In this document: piece after piece, positions 6,395-14,657 of the stretch | Layout: every line of letters starts with the position of its first letter | Numbering within the stretch: position 1 is the stretch's first letter | Origin: JANOAR01 sp031411235 | Lineage (GTDB): Bacteria > Verrucomicrobiota > Verrucomicrobiia > Verrucomicrobiales > Verrucomicrobiaceae | Reading direction: 5' to 3' | DNA length: 17,701 bases | NCBI GenBank assembly: GCA_031411235.1 | Contig: JANOAR010000154.1 | Location: 1 to 17,701 of the forward strand | Position numbers and translations under genes: made by a program | The notes under the pieces: generated by a model | Told to the model about the DNA's origin: nothing | The model's database searches: none | The model's input: only the letters and a program-made list of their open reading frames with translations

Positions 6395-6573
6395 CGGCTA
6401 GAGCGGACTGTCCCTATCCCACTGCCCTCCACGATTACCACTGCTATAAATCTAGCGCATCTCAGTTTCCCCGAACCATCAATCAAAGAAGTCTTGCCAC
6501 ATACTTCCACTGCGCCAAATCGTATAGTAGCAAGCTCAGGTGCGGGTGTGAGGGAAGATGTTGTAGGTCGCGG

Positions 6574-7716
6574 CTATTCGCCTAAAGGCTTGGCATCAAA
6601 GAACAGCAATGCACGGTCAATAATGTATGTGGAGCTCAATATCTGATTAGCAGCACTAAACATCGGGTAATTGCGGATTACATTGGTTCTGATCAACTCT
6701 GCACCAATCCCTTCGATAGTGACATAACCAATTTGATTTTTAGCAGCTTCCCTAAAGGCGTTGATCTCTCCCGACTGCACTTGCTTTGCCTCGCGCAGCT
6801 TGGCGTGGTAATACATCATTGAGGTCACAGCCTTTTCATTCTCTGCAAACACCAGTGTTGCGCCGATTAAAGCGCCTCCCCAGATAAGTTCTCCTTCTGC
6901 CACCATCCAGGAGGGTGTGGTAACAACACTGGATTTAGCGTCTCGCGCGAGTATGAGCTGCACTGTCACAGCTGTGTCAACAAGCGATGGCTCTGACCGT
7001 AGCCACATTTTCATGTCCTCAGCGCTCGCCGCGTTGTGTCGCATTAGCAGACTTACGGACATCTTCTTGATGAGGGGGTTGCCTGATTCGGCATTGGTAT
7101 GAAGCGCAGCAACCTGCACCTTCGTGAGTATAATGCTTTCAAACAGTAGTTTGTTTTCTAACCGCCAAGTAACTGCGGAGCCAATTTGTTCCCCCCATCC
7201 ATCTGGAATAATAAATAAGTCAGTGAATTGATTCCGCCCTTGCTTGGATTCTTCGAATCTAAACGCTATTTCGCCATCATGGGCAAATGGATCAAACCCC
7301 GCTTCGGTAAGCGCTTTGTATGCCGTGTAGTGCGGCCCATTCCATGCACTGGAGGGAACAAGTTCATCCCATCTTACCAATTCAGGAACATTCGTTTTAG
7401 CAGTGGCTTTACCCTTAAAAACCTTGATTTTGAAGCTTGTAAGCTGAGGGCGCTTAGGAGGGTCGCTATTGTATTTCGGATCACTAGCCAAATACACCGG
7501 AAGCGATTGCTTGGCTTCGGCAATACTTGCCAATATGAGATTAGAAGGAAGTTCGTTCTCAACGAGTCGTTGAAGTAGCGCATAACCATCTCGGGAAGCA
7601 CAAAATGTGTGTTGAAGCTCGCCATCTTGAATACGATCCGAGAGCTTTTTGGGTGGTGATGCCATCAAGGGTAATGACGTGATGACAAGGGCAATAATAC
7701 AATTTGAAGTGCTCAT
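6574..7716 (-). CDS. Secreted protein of unknown function
   Basis: I do not recognise this 380-residue protein. From the ATG at 7716 it begins with a good signal peptide (about residues 1-20, IIALVITSLPLMA before SPPKK). The mature part is globular in composition, without obvious repeats or a strong membrane segment. Stretches that could help a search are DGELQHTFCASRDGYALLQR, PSSAWNGPHYTAYKALTEAG, FIIPDGWGEQIGSAVTWRLE and ELIWGGALIGATLVFAENEK. Another in-frame ATG at 7761 lies inside the upstream gene and would hide the signal peptide 15 residues in, so 7716 is preferred. It starts 5 bases after the stop of the giant repeat protein, implying one transcript and perhaps a joint role. GC is lower than in the flanking genes. 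Confidence 0.75.
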   Translation of the reverse strand: MSTSNCIIALVITSLPLMASPPKKLSDRIQDGELQHTFCASRDGYALLQRLVENELPSNLILASIAEAKQSLPVYLASDPKYNSDPPKRPQLTSFKIKVFKGKATAKTNVPELVRWDELVPSSAWNGPHYTAYKALTEAGFDPFAHDGEIAFRFEESKQGRNQFTDLFIIPDGWGEQIGSAVTWRLENKLLFESIILTKVQVAALHTNAESGNPLIKKMSVSLLMRHNAASAEDMKMWLRSEPSLVDTAVTVQLILARDAKSSVVTTPSWMVAEGELIWGGALIGATLVFAENEKAVTSMMYYHAKLREAKQVQSGEINAFREAAKNQIGYVTIEGIGAELIRTNVIRNYPMFSAANQILSSTYIIDRALLFFDAKPLGE

Positions 7717-7721
7717 AGCGA

Positions 7722-10700
7722 TCAAGGATGAAGGTTGGTGTTTTGGTTTCCGTCCTGCCACTGGTAGTTGGCTGGGTTTGCACCGCGTTTATTGGCAGTT
7801 TGCCCCGTAACCAACGGAACTGTATCAGGTGCCTTGTGTGTTCCTCCGGTGGGCATCTGCAGACCGCTCGCAGAGCTGTCTGCGTGGAACTTCCAATCGA
7901 CTTGACGAATTGGAACGACTGAAGGTGGAATGGGAAGCAAACCCGTATTGTCGGCATCGGCAACACCAAGCCAGAGAAGAAAATCATCTTGGATAACAGT
8001 CTTCTCCCACTTGTATTCAACTGTTACAGGCCACGTCTGATTGCCTTCAATCGCCTGCGCAGGTTTACTGTGGTCATCAGCAGGCGCCTGTGGTGAATCG
8101 TCGTTATTAATTAATGATTTACCTCCAGAATCGAATGAGGCAACCACATGATAAAAGGGGGTCCAAAGGGTCTGCGGCCTAGTATCCAATACATAGTCTT
8201 GCCATGTGACTGTTCCAATACGGGTGGAGGCTACGGTAACAGTTGAACTCGCTGGTGCGGCACTCCCAGCCTGAATCGAAGGGTTGTTTACCTGCCAGTT
8301 GCGCGTGGTTTTAACATTCTGGACGAAGCCAAGACGCATATTGGCAATTTGAGGTGCGGTTGAATCTAAACCCGCAGGCTTGATCGTGGCCTCGCCTGAG
8401 AAAGTCCAAGCATACTGGGTGTTTGTGATCCCGTAGAGAATACCAGCCTTTGATGCGACAGACTGGCCTGGAAATGTGATAGTCGCATCAAACCAAAACA
8501 CTGTCATGGGCTGAGTAGCAAGCACATCGCCAGCGACTCCGTTTTTTCTAATCTGGAGTTTGGCACTTCCCTTGTTGGCACTCTGCGTGATGCCTGTGAT
8601 CCAGAACTTACCTTGCCCTTGTGCATCAAGAGTGACGGTTACGTTGGCCTCTCCGGAATCACTGTCGCCGGGCTTTGCTTGAGCACTCGAAAACTTCATC
8701 GTTCCACTCTCCGCCGTGACTCCGATGCTTGTGATTTGAGCGTTGGGAATTTTTACCGTGCAGGGTATCCACTGCCGCCATGCTTGAGAGCTAATTATCT
8801 GCTCCTTGCGTACCATGTCATCATTCTCGTCGGCGGTGTCATTGACGTTTACTTCAACTTGGGGCGCGGGAGGTCGAGCACTAAGCGATTCCGTGTGGGT
8901 TTGTCCATTGGTTGTGGTGGCGGCATAGAGTGTGATCGTCTCCGAAGATTCTGTGGCTCCTTCCGAGATGGTGAGTGTCTTCTCTTCATCGGTCATTCCG
9001 GATGAATCAGAGTCCCAGGTATATTTGTGGAATGTCATCGATAGAGACTCGCTTGTATCACTGTTGGGTGGGCGGGCGATGCGAACCTCTATGATGCCTC
9101 CATTAAAATTGGCTCTTGTCCCACTTTCTCGGGAAACCGTGACATAGTTGGGAAATGTGTCGGAGGGAGTTTGTACGGGTTTACTGGCAAAAAGATCGGG
9201 GCAGCCCGAACTGAATGGCCCCTCTATCAGCGTTGAGTTGACGGTATCGGGCCCCATTTCTTTCCACGCTTGGTCGCCAAAGGTCAGCACGGCTCTCGCT
9301 CCGCCAATCCCCGCCACAGAGCCAGTATTGCCGTCGCTATCACTCCAGCTTCCCTCCGTCGGCAGAGGCCAGTTTTCACCGATCCAGCCACGATAATCCG
9401 CAGCAGCCGTTGCTCGGGTCGGAAAGGGGCCATTCGCATCAAACCCAGGGCACAGGCTCCAGTCTGCTGGCGTGCCCGTCCCACCGCCGGGGCCTGTAAC
9501 GTGCCCCTCGCTATAAACCCATGTGCCTTGGATGTAATCGTGATGGCCACCCGTCGTTATGGCGAAAACTGACCTGGATTGGATGATAGGCTGTTCTGGC
9601 GGCGGCCCAGCAGGGACTTCCACAGGTGAGCTCGCTGCACTATTGTACCCCTCAGCACTCGCTGAGACCTGCACGGTGGAAGGGTTGCTACCTGCCTTCA
9701 GGGTAGCCGTGCCGCTACCTGAACTGTTCGTTGATGCAGTGCAGGTTTTAATAATGGCATTTCCCATCGTAACGCCCCACGAAAGTGAAGCGTTTTCGAC
9801 AGGCCGTGATTCAAAGTTTTTGGTTTGGATGCAATGCCATCTTTCGTTGTAACGCTCTTTCCAAGTATCGTAAGTGACGGATGCCGACAGTGAATTTCCA
9901 GATAAAGATAGCCCCGTGGTAAGCTGGCTTTTTTCATACCAGCTTCCATCTGGCCTAACCCCCAGTGTGACGGTCTGGGTCAAGTCCAAGAAACTCACCG
10001 TGGCGGAAAGCACATCCTGCCCATAGACCAAGTAATCCGTAGAGGCTGCGCCATTTGAATCCGTCGTTAAATTGGGATTACCCAGGCTACTGTTCGGATC
10101 GCTGATGGTGAATGCTACCGATGCATTGATCGCAGGACTAGAGTCACTATTTTGGATCCGAGATTGTCCAGTGGCATTCGTCCAAACATCCCAAGTATCT
10201 AAGCTCACAAACAAATTTACCGCCTCATACTCTGGGTGCGGGGCAAGTTGCAGTTCTAACGCACTTTCTTGATGATCAAAAATCCATTCAGCCCTGTTGA
10301 AATCTAGTGTTCCGACAGAGGTAGCGGCTGCGTAACTGGCATCGGCGCGGACTCTTGAATCCTGGGTTCCCATGGTGAAAATCGCCGTGACGTCTCCATT
10401 GGCATCGGTGTTGGCGGATTGCTGAGAGATCAAACCATTCCCCGTTTCAACCGACAAGACCACAGCGGCATTATTCGCTGGCCCCGTGGCTTCATTGATA
10501 AATTTATTGGTGCCTAGATCACTCGTCCAAACCTGCCAAGTGGTTAATAATACCTGCACGTTAACACTGCGCTCAATATTGGGGTGCAACTCGGTCGTGG
10601 TATCAGAAGTTGTCACATGGGTAGTGATAACTCCTTCATCATGTGAATAAGTCCAGTTACCCGGCACTTGTCTAAGCGTGATAGTTGCGGGCACCATTGT

Positions 10701-12323
10701 GCCACCCAAATCAGGATTGTTTGCAACGATTATTGAATCGTAGGATCCCATCGTGAAAGACACCTTTGCTTGACCCAAACTATCGGTTATTGCGCTGGCA
10801 GCAGAAAGCATTCCGTCCCCTTGTTGGATACTAAAAGCAATATTAACTCCATCCACTGGGCCAATTCGTGGATTTCGATAATCGGTATTACCCAAATTGC
10901 TCACCCAGACATCACTCTGAGTATTCGCCAGAGTGGCCGTCATCTCGCGAGTAGTTGAGCTATCCACTTCCAACGAACCATCCGTAGTCAACGCCAGTGA
11001 ATAAGTGTTTCCAATGGTAGAGTACTGCCACACCTCAACGAGTGGACTGAAATCCAGGGTTGCCGTTCCACTTGTCCCATTGCTGGACGCCGTGACACGT
11101 AAGCGGCTGGGTTGACTCCCCATTTGGAAAATGGTATGCCCGAGCCCATCCTGTCCTGCGATACTACCATCGCCATAATCCACCGCAAAGTCATTGGACA
11201 CTGGACAGGAATATATCGTCTGGGTATTGCGATTTTCCGTGTGATTCATATTACTGATCCATACATCCCAAGTGGTCAAGTTAGCCGTAGTTATCAAGGA
11301 TCGTTGCTCACCATACTGCAAGCCATCTGATGAACCTCCGTTAGTCACCGATAGCGTGACGTCAGAGACTATGCTTTCGTTGTGGTTAAAGTACCATTCC
11401 TCCGCCATAGGCATAAAGGTAAGGGTTGCATAAGTTGAATTGCTGCCTGCATAACTCATATCGGCGCGAAGCACTGATGTTGATTCGCCCATCATAAAAG
11501 TGATATACGCATTTCCGTTGGATTCGCTCATTGTTGATGTTGCAGACAAACAAGCGCCATCTCCACCAGTGATTGACCAATTAACGGACGCACCTGCTGC
11601 GGGAGATGTGCTATAATCTCTCGTTTGAGTATGACCTTCATTGCTCGTCCAGATCGACCATGTGCTGAGTTCCACATTAGCTTGCACCTGCCTAGTGTCG
11701 CCTGAAGCTAGATTCTCTGGTGTGCCCAGAGTCACGACAGTAGCAGAAAGCAAACTTTCAGTGTGGTTAAAGCTCCAAACCTCAGTTTCTGGAGCACTAA
11801 AATCAATCGAGCCTGTGGCAATCACGCCACCATAACTAGCACTGACGACCAACGTGGATGCAGCAGCTACATTACCAGCGATAAAGGACGTTGTTGCTTC
11901 ACCCATGTAATTTGAATACCCAAAAGAGGGGTATGCAGAGCCATTTCCAGTAGGAATGGAATAACTGAGACTCGCTCCGATGGGAGTGACCTGCTGGCTG
12001 CGAGTCTCGGTAATGCCCGAAACAGAATTTGTCCATATTTCCCAGGAATGCTGAAGCACCTTAATAGCGACCTGTCGGTTTGTACCAGGCACCAAGCCCG
12101 TGGTTCCTTCTGGAGCTGTTACCTGAACTTCAACATAACTCTCGGAACTGGTCTGATAAAAAATACCATCGCCTTCTTCAGCATGTCCCATTCTGCCTAT
12201 GGGCATCAGAATCAACGAACTGATCAAACAGCCATGCACCAACCAAGCGTGGCGCAAGCGACTCCTGAAGTGCTGAAGCAGCGAGCTTGGAGCCTGAAAC
12301 TCAGACTGGGTTAAGAAGCGCAT
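7722..12323 (-). CDS. Giant secreted protein with seven Ig-like repeats
   Basis: A 1533-residue protein. Residues 26-48 form a signal-like hydrophobic stretch ending GHA, after an unusually long basic N-region. Residues 62 to about 903 hold seven tandem units of 110-130 residues. Each has a W-x-x-W core (SWEIW 93, TWSIW 221, TWDVW 351, SDVW 470, TWQVW 595, TWDVW 710, degenerate TWKERY 820). The core is followed by a polar loop, a small-residue strand such as PAAGASVNWSI, a GDG-like turn, and a T-x-x-x-G-x-A-x-x-x-F-x-MG strand. Most units close with TLDF and a W-x-x-x-H-x-E-S link. The strand pattern resembles bacterial Ig-like (Big_1, invasin-type) domains; the W-x-x-W insert is not part of what I know of them. 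Residues 905-1533 are non-repetitive, rich in Ser, Thr, Gly and Asp, and end QWQDGNQNTNLHP. I see no sorting signal, TPS or autotransporter barrel. A surface or adhesive role is inferred. Confidence 0.85.
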   Translation of the reverse strand: MRFLTQSEFQAPSSLLQHFRSRLRHAWLVHGCLISSLILMPIGRMGHAEEGDGIFYQTSSESYVEVQVTAPEGTTGLVPGTNRQVAIKVLQHSWEIWTNSVSGITETRSQQVTPIGASLSYSIPTGNGSAYPSFGYSNYMGEATTSFIAGNVAAASTLVVSASYGGVIATGSIDFSAPETEVWSFNHTESLLSATVVTLGTPENLASGDTRQVQANVELSTWSIWTSNEGHTQTRDYSTSPAAGASVNWSITGGDGACLSATSTMSESNGNAYITFMMGESTSVLRADMSYAGSNSTYATLTFMPMAEEWYFNHNESIVSDVTLSVTNGGSSDGLQYGEQRSLITTANLTTWDVWISNMNHTENRNTQTIYSCPVSNDFAVDYGDGSIAGQDGLGHTIFQMGSQPSRLRVTASSNGTSGTATLDFSPLVEVWQYSTIGNTYSLALTTDGSLEVDSSTTREMTATLANTQSDVWVSNLGNTDYRNPRIGPVDGVNIAFSIQQGDGMLSAASAITDSLGQAKVSFTMGSYDSIIVANNPDLGGTMVPATITLRQVPGNWTYSHDEGVITTHVTTSDTTTELHPNIERSVNVQVLLTTWQVWTSDLGTNKFINEATGPANNAAVVLSVETGNGLISQQSANTDANGDVTAIFTMGTQDSRVRADASYAAATSVGTLDFNRAEWIFDHQESALELQLAPHPEYEAVNLFVSLDTWDVWTNATGQSRIQNSDSSPAINASVAFTISDPNSSLGNPNLTTDSNGAASTDYLVYGQDVLSATVSFLDLTQTVTLGVRPDGSWYEKSQLTTGLSLSGNSLSASVTYDTWKERYNERWHCIQTKNFESRPVENASLSWGVTMGNAIIKTCTASTNSSGSGTATLKAGSNPSTVQVSASAEGYNSAASSPVEVPAGPPPEQPIIQSRSVFAITTGGHHDYIQGTWVYSEGHVTGPGGGTGTPADWSLCPGFDANGPFPTRATAAADYRGWIGENWPLPTEGSWSDSDGNTGSVAGIGGARAVLTFGDQAWKEMGPDTVNSTLIEGPFSSGCPDLFASKPVQTPSDTFPNYVTVSRESGTRANFNGGIIEVRIARPPNSDTSESLSMTFHKYTWDSDSSGMTDEEKTLTISEGATESSETITLYAATTTNGQTHTESLSARPPAPQVEVNVNDTADENDDMVRKEQIISSQAWRQWIPCTVKIPNAQITSIGVTAESGTMKFSSAQAKPGDSDSGEANVTVTLDAQGQGKFWITGITQSANKGSAKLQIRKNGVAGDVLATQPMTVFWFDATITFPGQSVASKAGILYGITNTQYAWTFSGEATIKPAGLDSTAPQIANMRLGFVQNVKTTRNWQVNNPSIQAGSAAPASSTVTVASTRIGTVTWQDYVLDTRPQTLWTPFYHVVASFDSGGKSLINNDDSPQAPADDHSKPAQAIEGNQTWPVTVEYKWEKTVIQDDFLLWLGVADADNTGLLPIPPSVVPIRQVDWKFHADSSASGLQMPTGGTHKAPDTVPLVTGQTANKRGANPANYQWQDGNQNTNLHP
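9615..12140 (-). repeat. Array of seven diverged ~360-bp coding repeats
   Basis: These are the DNA of the seven Ig-like units. The repetition is clear in protein and only patchy in DNA. The plus-strand wording CATCCCAAGTGGTCAA (11266-11281), CATCCCAAGTATCTAA (10188-10203) and CTGCCAAGTGGTTAA (10532-10546) marks the L-x-T-W-x-V-W cores. Divergence between units suggests old duplication and selection on structure, not recent expansion. Confidence 0.7.
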
Positions 12324-12506
12324 CGGATTAATGAGTTGAATTAAAAGCCAATTATTTTCACAACAGGATAATACTGGTCAGAAAGGATTTAGATTACAAG
12401 GGAAATATTTAGTAATTCACTATCAGGCCTCGTATCTCTATTCATCACCAGAAATATTCTCTTCGCGTGCGTATAACTCCCCGCCCAGCATCACAGAATT
12501 CGGCCC
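12324..12506. other. AT-rich leader of the giant repeat gene
   Basis: This 183-base gap lies between the sulfatase stop and the start of the giant gene, both on the minus strand. It is clearly AT-rich in 12324-12480. Several partial -10-like hexamers occur, but I could not find a well-spaced -35/-10 pair, a terminator with a U-run, or a Shine-Dalgarno at the giant gene's ATG. A promoter here is likely because the sulfatase is otherwise far upstream. Confidence 0.4.
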
Positions 12507-13928
12507 TCAATAATCCTCGCCGTTCAAGCTCCGCGCCACGCTTTCCAACCAGTCCTCGAGAGCCTCTTGCATCTTCGGTAGGCGCACGGGTTGCTCGGCG
12601 AATTGCGTGCTGCTTTCATCGGGATCGGTGCCCAGGTTGTACAGTTCCCAGCTCACTTCGTGGGTCTTGGCATCCTCGATGCGATGCAGCTTCCAGTCGC
12701 CATCCAACCAAGCTGCGTGGCCTGGAAATTGGTGCAACGGCACGGGCGGCCCGAGTTCGGCGGCATCGGGATGCACGCGGGCTGGGTCGCTTGGTTCACT
12801 GCCTTTGGCTTGATCCGCGAGCAGTTCCTCCATCCATACTTTCGACTTGGTGACGAGCGTCTTGCTCGGTGTATCCCAGAAGCCGATGGGCTTGGACCGC
12901 TTCAACTCACCGCCCTCTAGCAACGGCAGCAAGCTGGTGCCATCGAGCACGGGTTGTTTCTCTGCTTTCGCATTCACGATGTCGAGCAGCGTGGGATAGA
13001 TGTCGGAAGTGACGGCCTGTTCCTTCACCACGCGAGGAGCCTGGAAGCGCCCCGGCCACTCGACGATGCAAGGCACCAGCAGCCCCCCTTCGTACACCGT
13101 GCCCTTGAAACCGCGCCGCCCGCCCGTGGAGCCTAGCTTGGGCAGCGCACCGTTGTCACTGTTGTACCACAGCACCGTGTCATCGCGGATACCGAGGCTC
13201 GAAATTTCATCGCGCAGGCGACCAAAGGCGCGATCCATCGCGCTGATCTCGCCATAGAAATTCTGGAGTTTCTCGATCTGCTCAGGATAGAGCGAGCGAT
13301 CCTTTTCCAATGCCAAATGCGGATCATGCGGACTGCCAAACCACACCACGGCAAAGAATGGCTGCTGGGCTTCGGTTTGCCGCCGAATGAACTTCAGCGC
13401 CAAGTCCACGGTAATATCGGAAGTGTCGCCCATGAAGGGCACGGCCTTGCCTTGATCGCTTAGAATGGGATCCAAATCGAAGTAGTTTGGCGATGATACC
13501 CACTCGTCGAAACCGCTCGCGCCGGGGCTCACAGGGCTGGCTTTTTGCACCGAGCCAAGATGCCACTTGCCGAAGTGCCCGGTGTGATAACCTGCGGTCT
13601 TTAGCACCTCGGCAATCGTGACCTCTTGGGGGCGTAAAACGTGACCCGCCTTGAAGCAGCCAAAGCGATTCGGCGTGCGCCCCGTCATCACACTACCACG
13701 CGTGGGCGAGCACATCGGAGCGGCGCTGTGAAAGTGATCAAAACGCACGCCATCGGCGGCAAAGCGATCAAAGTTCGGCGTCTTGATCACCGGATGCCCC
13801 TGGTAGCCCATATCGCCCCAGCCTTGATCATCGGCCATGACGAGGATGATGTTGGGCCGCTGATCCGCCGCGTGAACGACGACGAATGGGACGAAAAATA
13901 GGGCAAACACAAGGTGGATGGACTTCAT
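12507..13928 (-). CDS. Secreted sulfatase, formylglycine type (S1 family)
   Basis: Hydrolyses sulfate esters, probably of a sulfated glycan, in the periplasm or outside the cell. The 473 residues begin with a signal peptide ending about VHA (residue 20). The alkaline phosphatase-superfamily sulfatase core follows: PNIILVMADDQGWGD with metal-binding Asp33 and Asp34, then CSPTRG, where Cys73 is the residue converted to formylglycine (C-x-P-x-R). Later come FGKWHLG (Lys121, His123), SPHDPH (His201) and YNSDNG (Asp258, Asn259). All catalytic residues I can identify are present. Cysteine conversion needs a formylglycine-generating enzyme or anSME elsewhere in the genome. The true substrate cannot be read from the sequence. 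The start has no clear Shine-Dalgarno. It lies divergent from the sigma-FecR operon. Confidence 0.93.
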   Translation of the reverse strand: MKSIHLVFALFFVPFVVVHAADQRPNIILVMADDQGWGDMGYQGHPVIKTPNFDRFAADGVRFDHFHSAAPMCSPTRGSVMTGRTPNRFGCFKAGHVLRPQEVTIAEVLKTAGYHTGHFGKWHLGSVQKASPVSPGASGFDEWVSSPNYFDLDPILSDQGKAVPFMGDTSDITVDLALKFIRRQTEAQQPFFAVVWFGSPHDPHLALEKDRSLYPEQIEKLQNFYGEISAMDRAFGRLRDEISSLGIRDDTVLWYNSDNGALPKLGSTGGRRGFKGTVYEGGLLVPCIVEWPGRFQAPRVVKEQAVTSDIYPTLLDIVNAKAEKQPVLDGTSLLPLLEGGELKRSKPIGFWDTPSKTLVTKSKVWMEELLADQAKGSEPSDPARVHPDAAELGPPVPLHQFPGHAAWLDGDWKLHRIEDAKTHEVSWELYNLGTDPDESSTQFAEQPVRLPKMQEALEDWLESVARSLNGEDY

Positions 13929-14126
13929 TCATTCATCGGATCAAAGTCCACGCCGTGAGTCAATACTTCCCTGCCCTAGCGCCTTATTTGCTGCATCTTG
14001 GCCGTGCAGAGGTTGGGTTGCAGTCGGAAACGACCTCCCATGACTCCTCTCGGCTGCTTTCCTGAGTTTCCCAGCGTGCAGAAAAGTTTTCCGTCAGATT
14101 CGGGGCAGCTTGGCTGATACTGGGGA
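13929..14126. promoter_or_regulatory. Divergent control region, sulfatase and sigma operon
   Basis: This 198-base gap separates two divergent starts and must hold both promoters. No good TTGACA/TATAAT pair is seen on either strand. GGAAAC at 14026-14031 (plus) resembles the -35 element of many ECF-sigma promoters, which would fit autoregulation by the adjacent sigma factor. No convincing -10 follows at about 16 bases, so this is weak. Confidence 0.3.
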
Positions 14127-14657
14127 ATGCCAGATGCAGATCCAGATTTGATGAGCCAGTTCGTCCAGCGCCTCACGGAGGCGCAGAGTGCGCTTTATGG
14201 GTCGATTCACACGATGATGGCAGGAGCCTCTGACGTGGCGGATGTACTGCAGGAGACGAACCGAGTGCTGTGGCAGAAGATGGCGCAATATGACACGACG
14301 CGGCCTTTTTTGCCCTGGGCGCTGCGTGTGGCGCACTTCGAGGTGCTGGCACATCGGAAGCGGCAATCGCGAGATCGGTTGGTGTTTGATGACAGCCTGC
14401 TCGGGGAGATCGCGGATGAGTATGAGCGGCAGTCCGCAGGGGCGGGCGGCTTGCAGGCGCTGGAACTGTGTCTGCAAAAACTGCCTCTGACTCAGCGCAC
14501 GCTCGTGGAGAGCCGCTACATGCGAGGGGAAGCAGTGAATGACATCGCCACGCGTGAAGGGAAGGCGGCGAACGCGGTGTCGGCGCTGCTGTATCGCATC
14601 CGCCAACTGCTGGCGGATTGTATCGACCGCAAGCGCAACGAGGAGGAGCTGGCATGA
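14127..14657 (+). CDS. ECF-like RNA polymerase sigma factor
   Basis: Directs RNA polymerase to a set of promoters, probably under control of the coupled FecR-domain gene. The 176 residues have the two-domain sigma-70 layout. Region 2 is about residues 15-85, with DVADVLQETNRVLWQK and FLPWALRVAHFEVLAHRKR. After an acidic linker, region 4 is about 108-168, with LELCLQKLPLTQRTLVESRY and a helix-turn-helix NDIATREGKAANAVSALLYR. The wording fits the PVC-type (Rhodopirellula/Verrucomicrobium) subfamily of ECF-like sigmas. The ATG at 14127 has only a GGGGA directly against it. The stop overlaps the next start as ATGA. It diverges from the sulfatase, which it may control. Confidence 0.9.
   Translation: MPDADPDLMSQFVQRLTEAQSALYGSIHTMMAGASDVADVLQETNRVLWQKMAQYDTTRPFLPWALRVAHFEVLAHRKRQSRDRLVFDDSLLGEIADEYERQSAGAGGLQALELCLQKLPLTQRTLVESRYMRGEAVNDIATREGKAANAVSALLYRIRQLLADCIDRKRNEEELA
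14641..14646 (+). promoter_or_regulatory. Shine-Dalgarno of the FecR-domain gene
   Basis: AGGAGG lies 7 bases before the ATG at 14654, inside the last codons of the sigma gene. It fixes the start at 14654 over the in-frame TTG at 14618, and makes the ATGA overlap a translational coupling. Confidence 0.8.

Noticed and set aside
6395..6573. Hidden gene or shared terminator between the convergent genes
   Set aside because: No frame has convincing composition and no stem with a U-run was found on either strand.
7559..8020. Minus-strand 153-residue ORF across the junction of the two cassette genes
   Set aside because: It is out of frame with both genes, has poor composition and overlaps both. 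It is not a frameshifted continuation with visible homology.
9615..12140. CRISPR-like or satellite repeat array
   Set aside because: The units are about 330-390 bases, coding and diverged, and the periodicity is at the protein level. No short identical repeats with uniform spacers occur.
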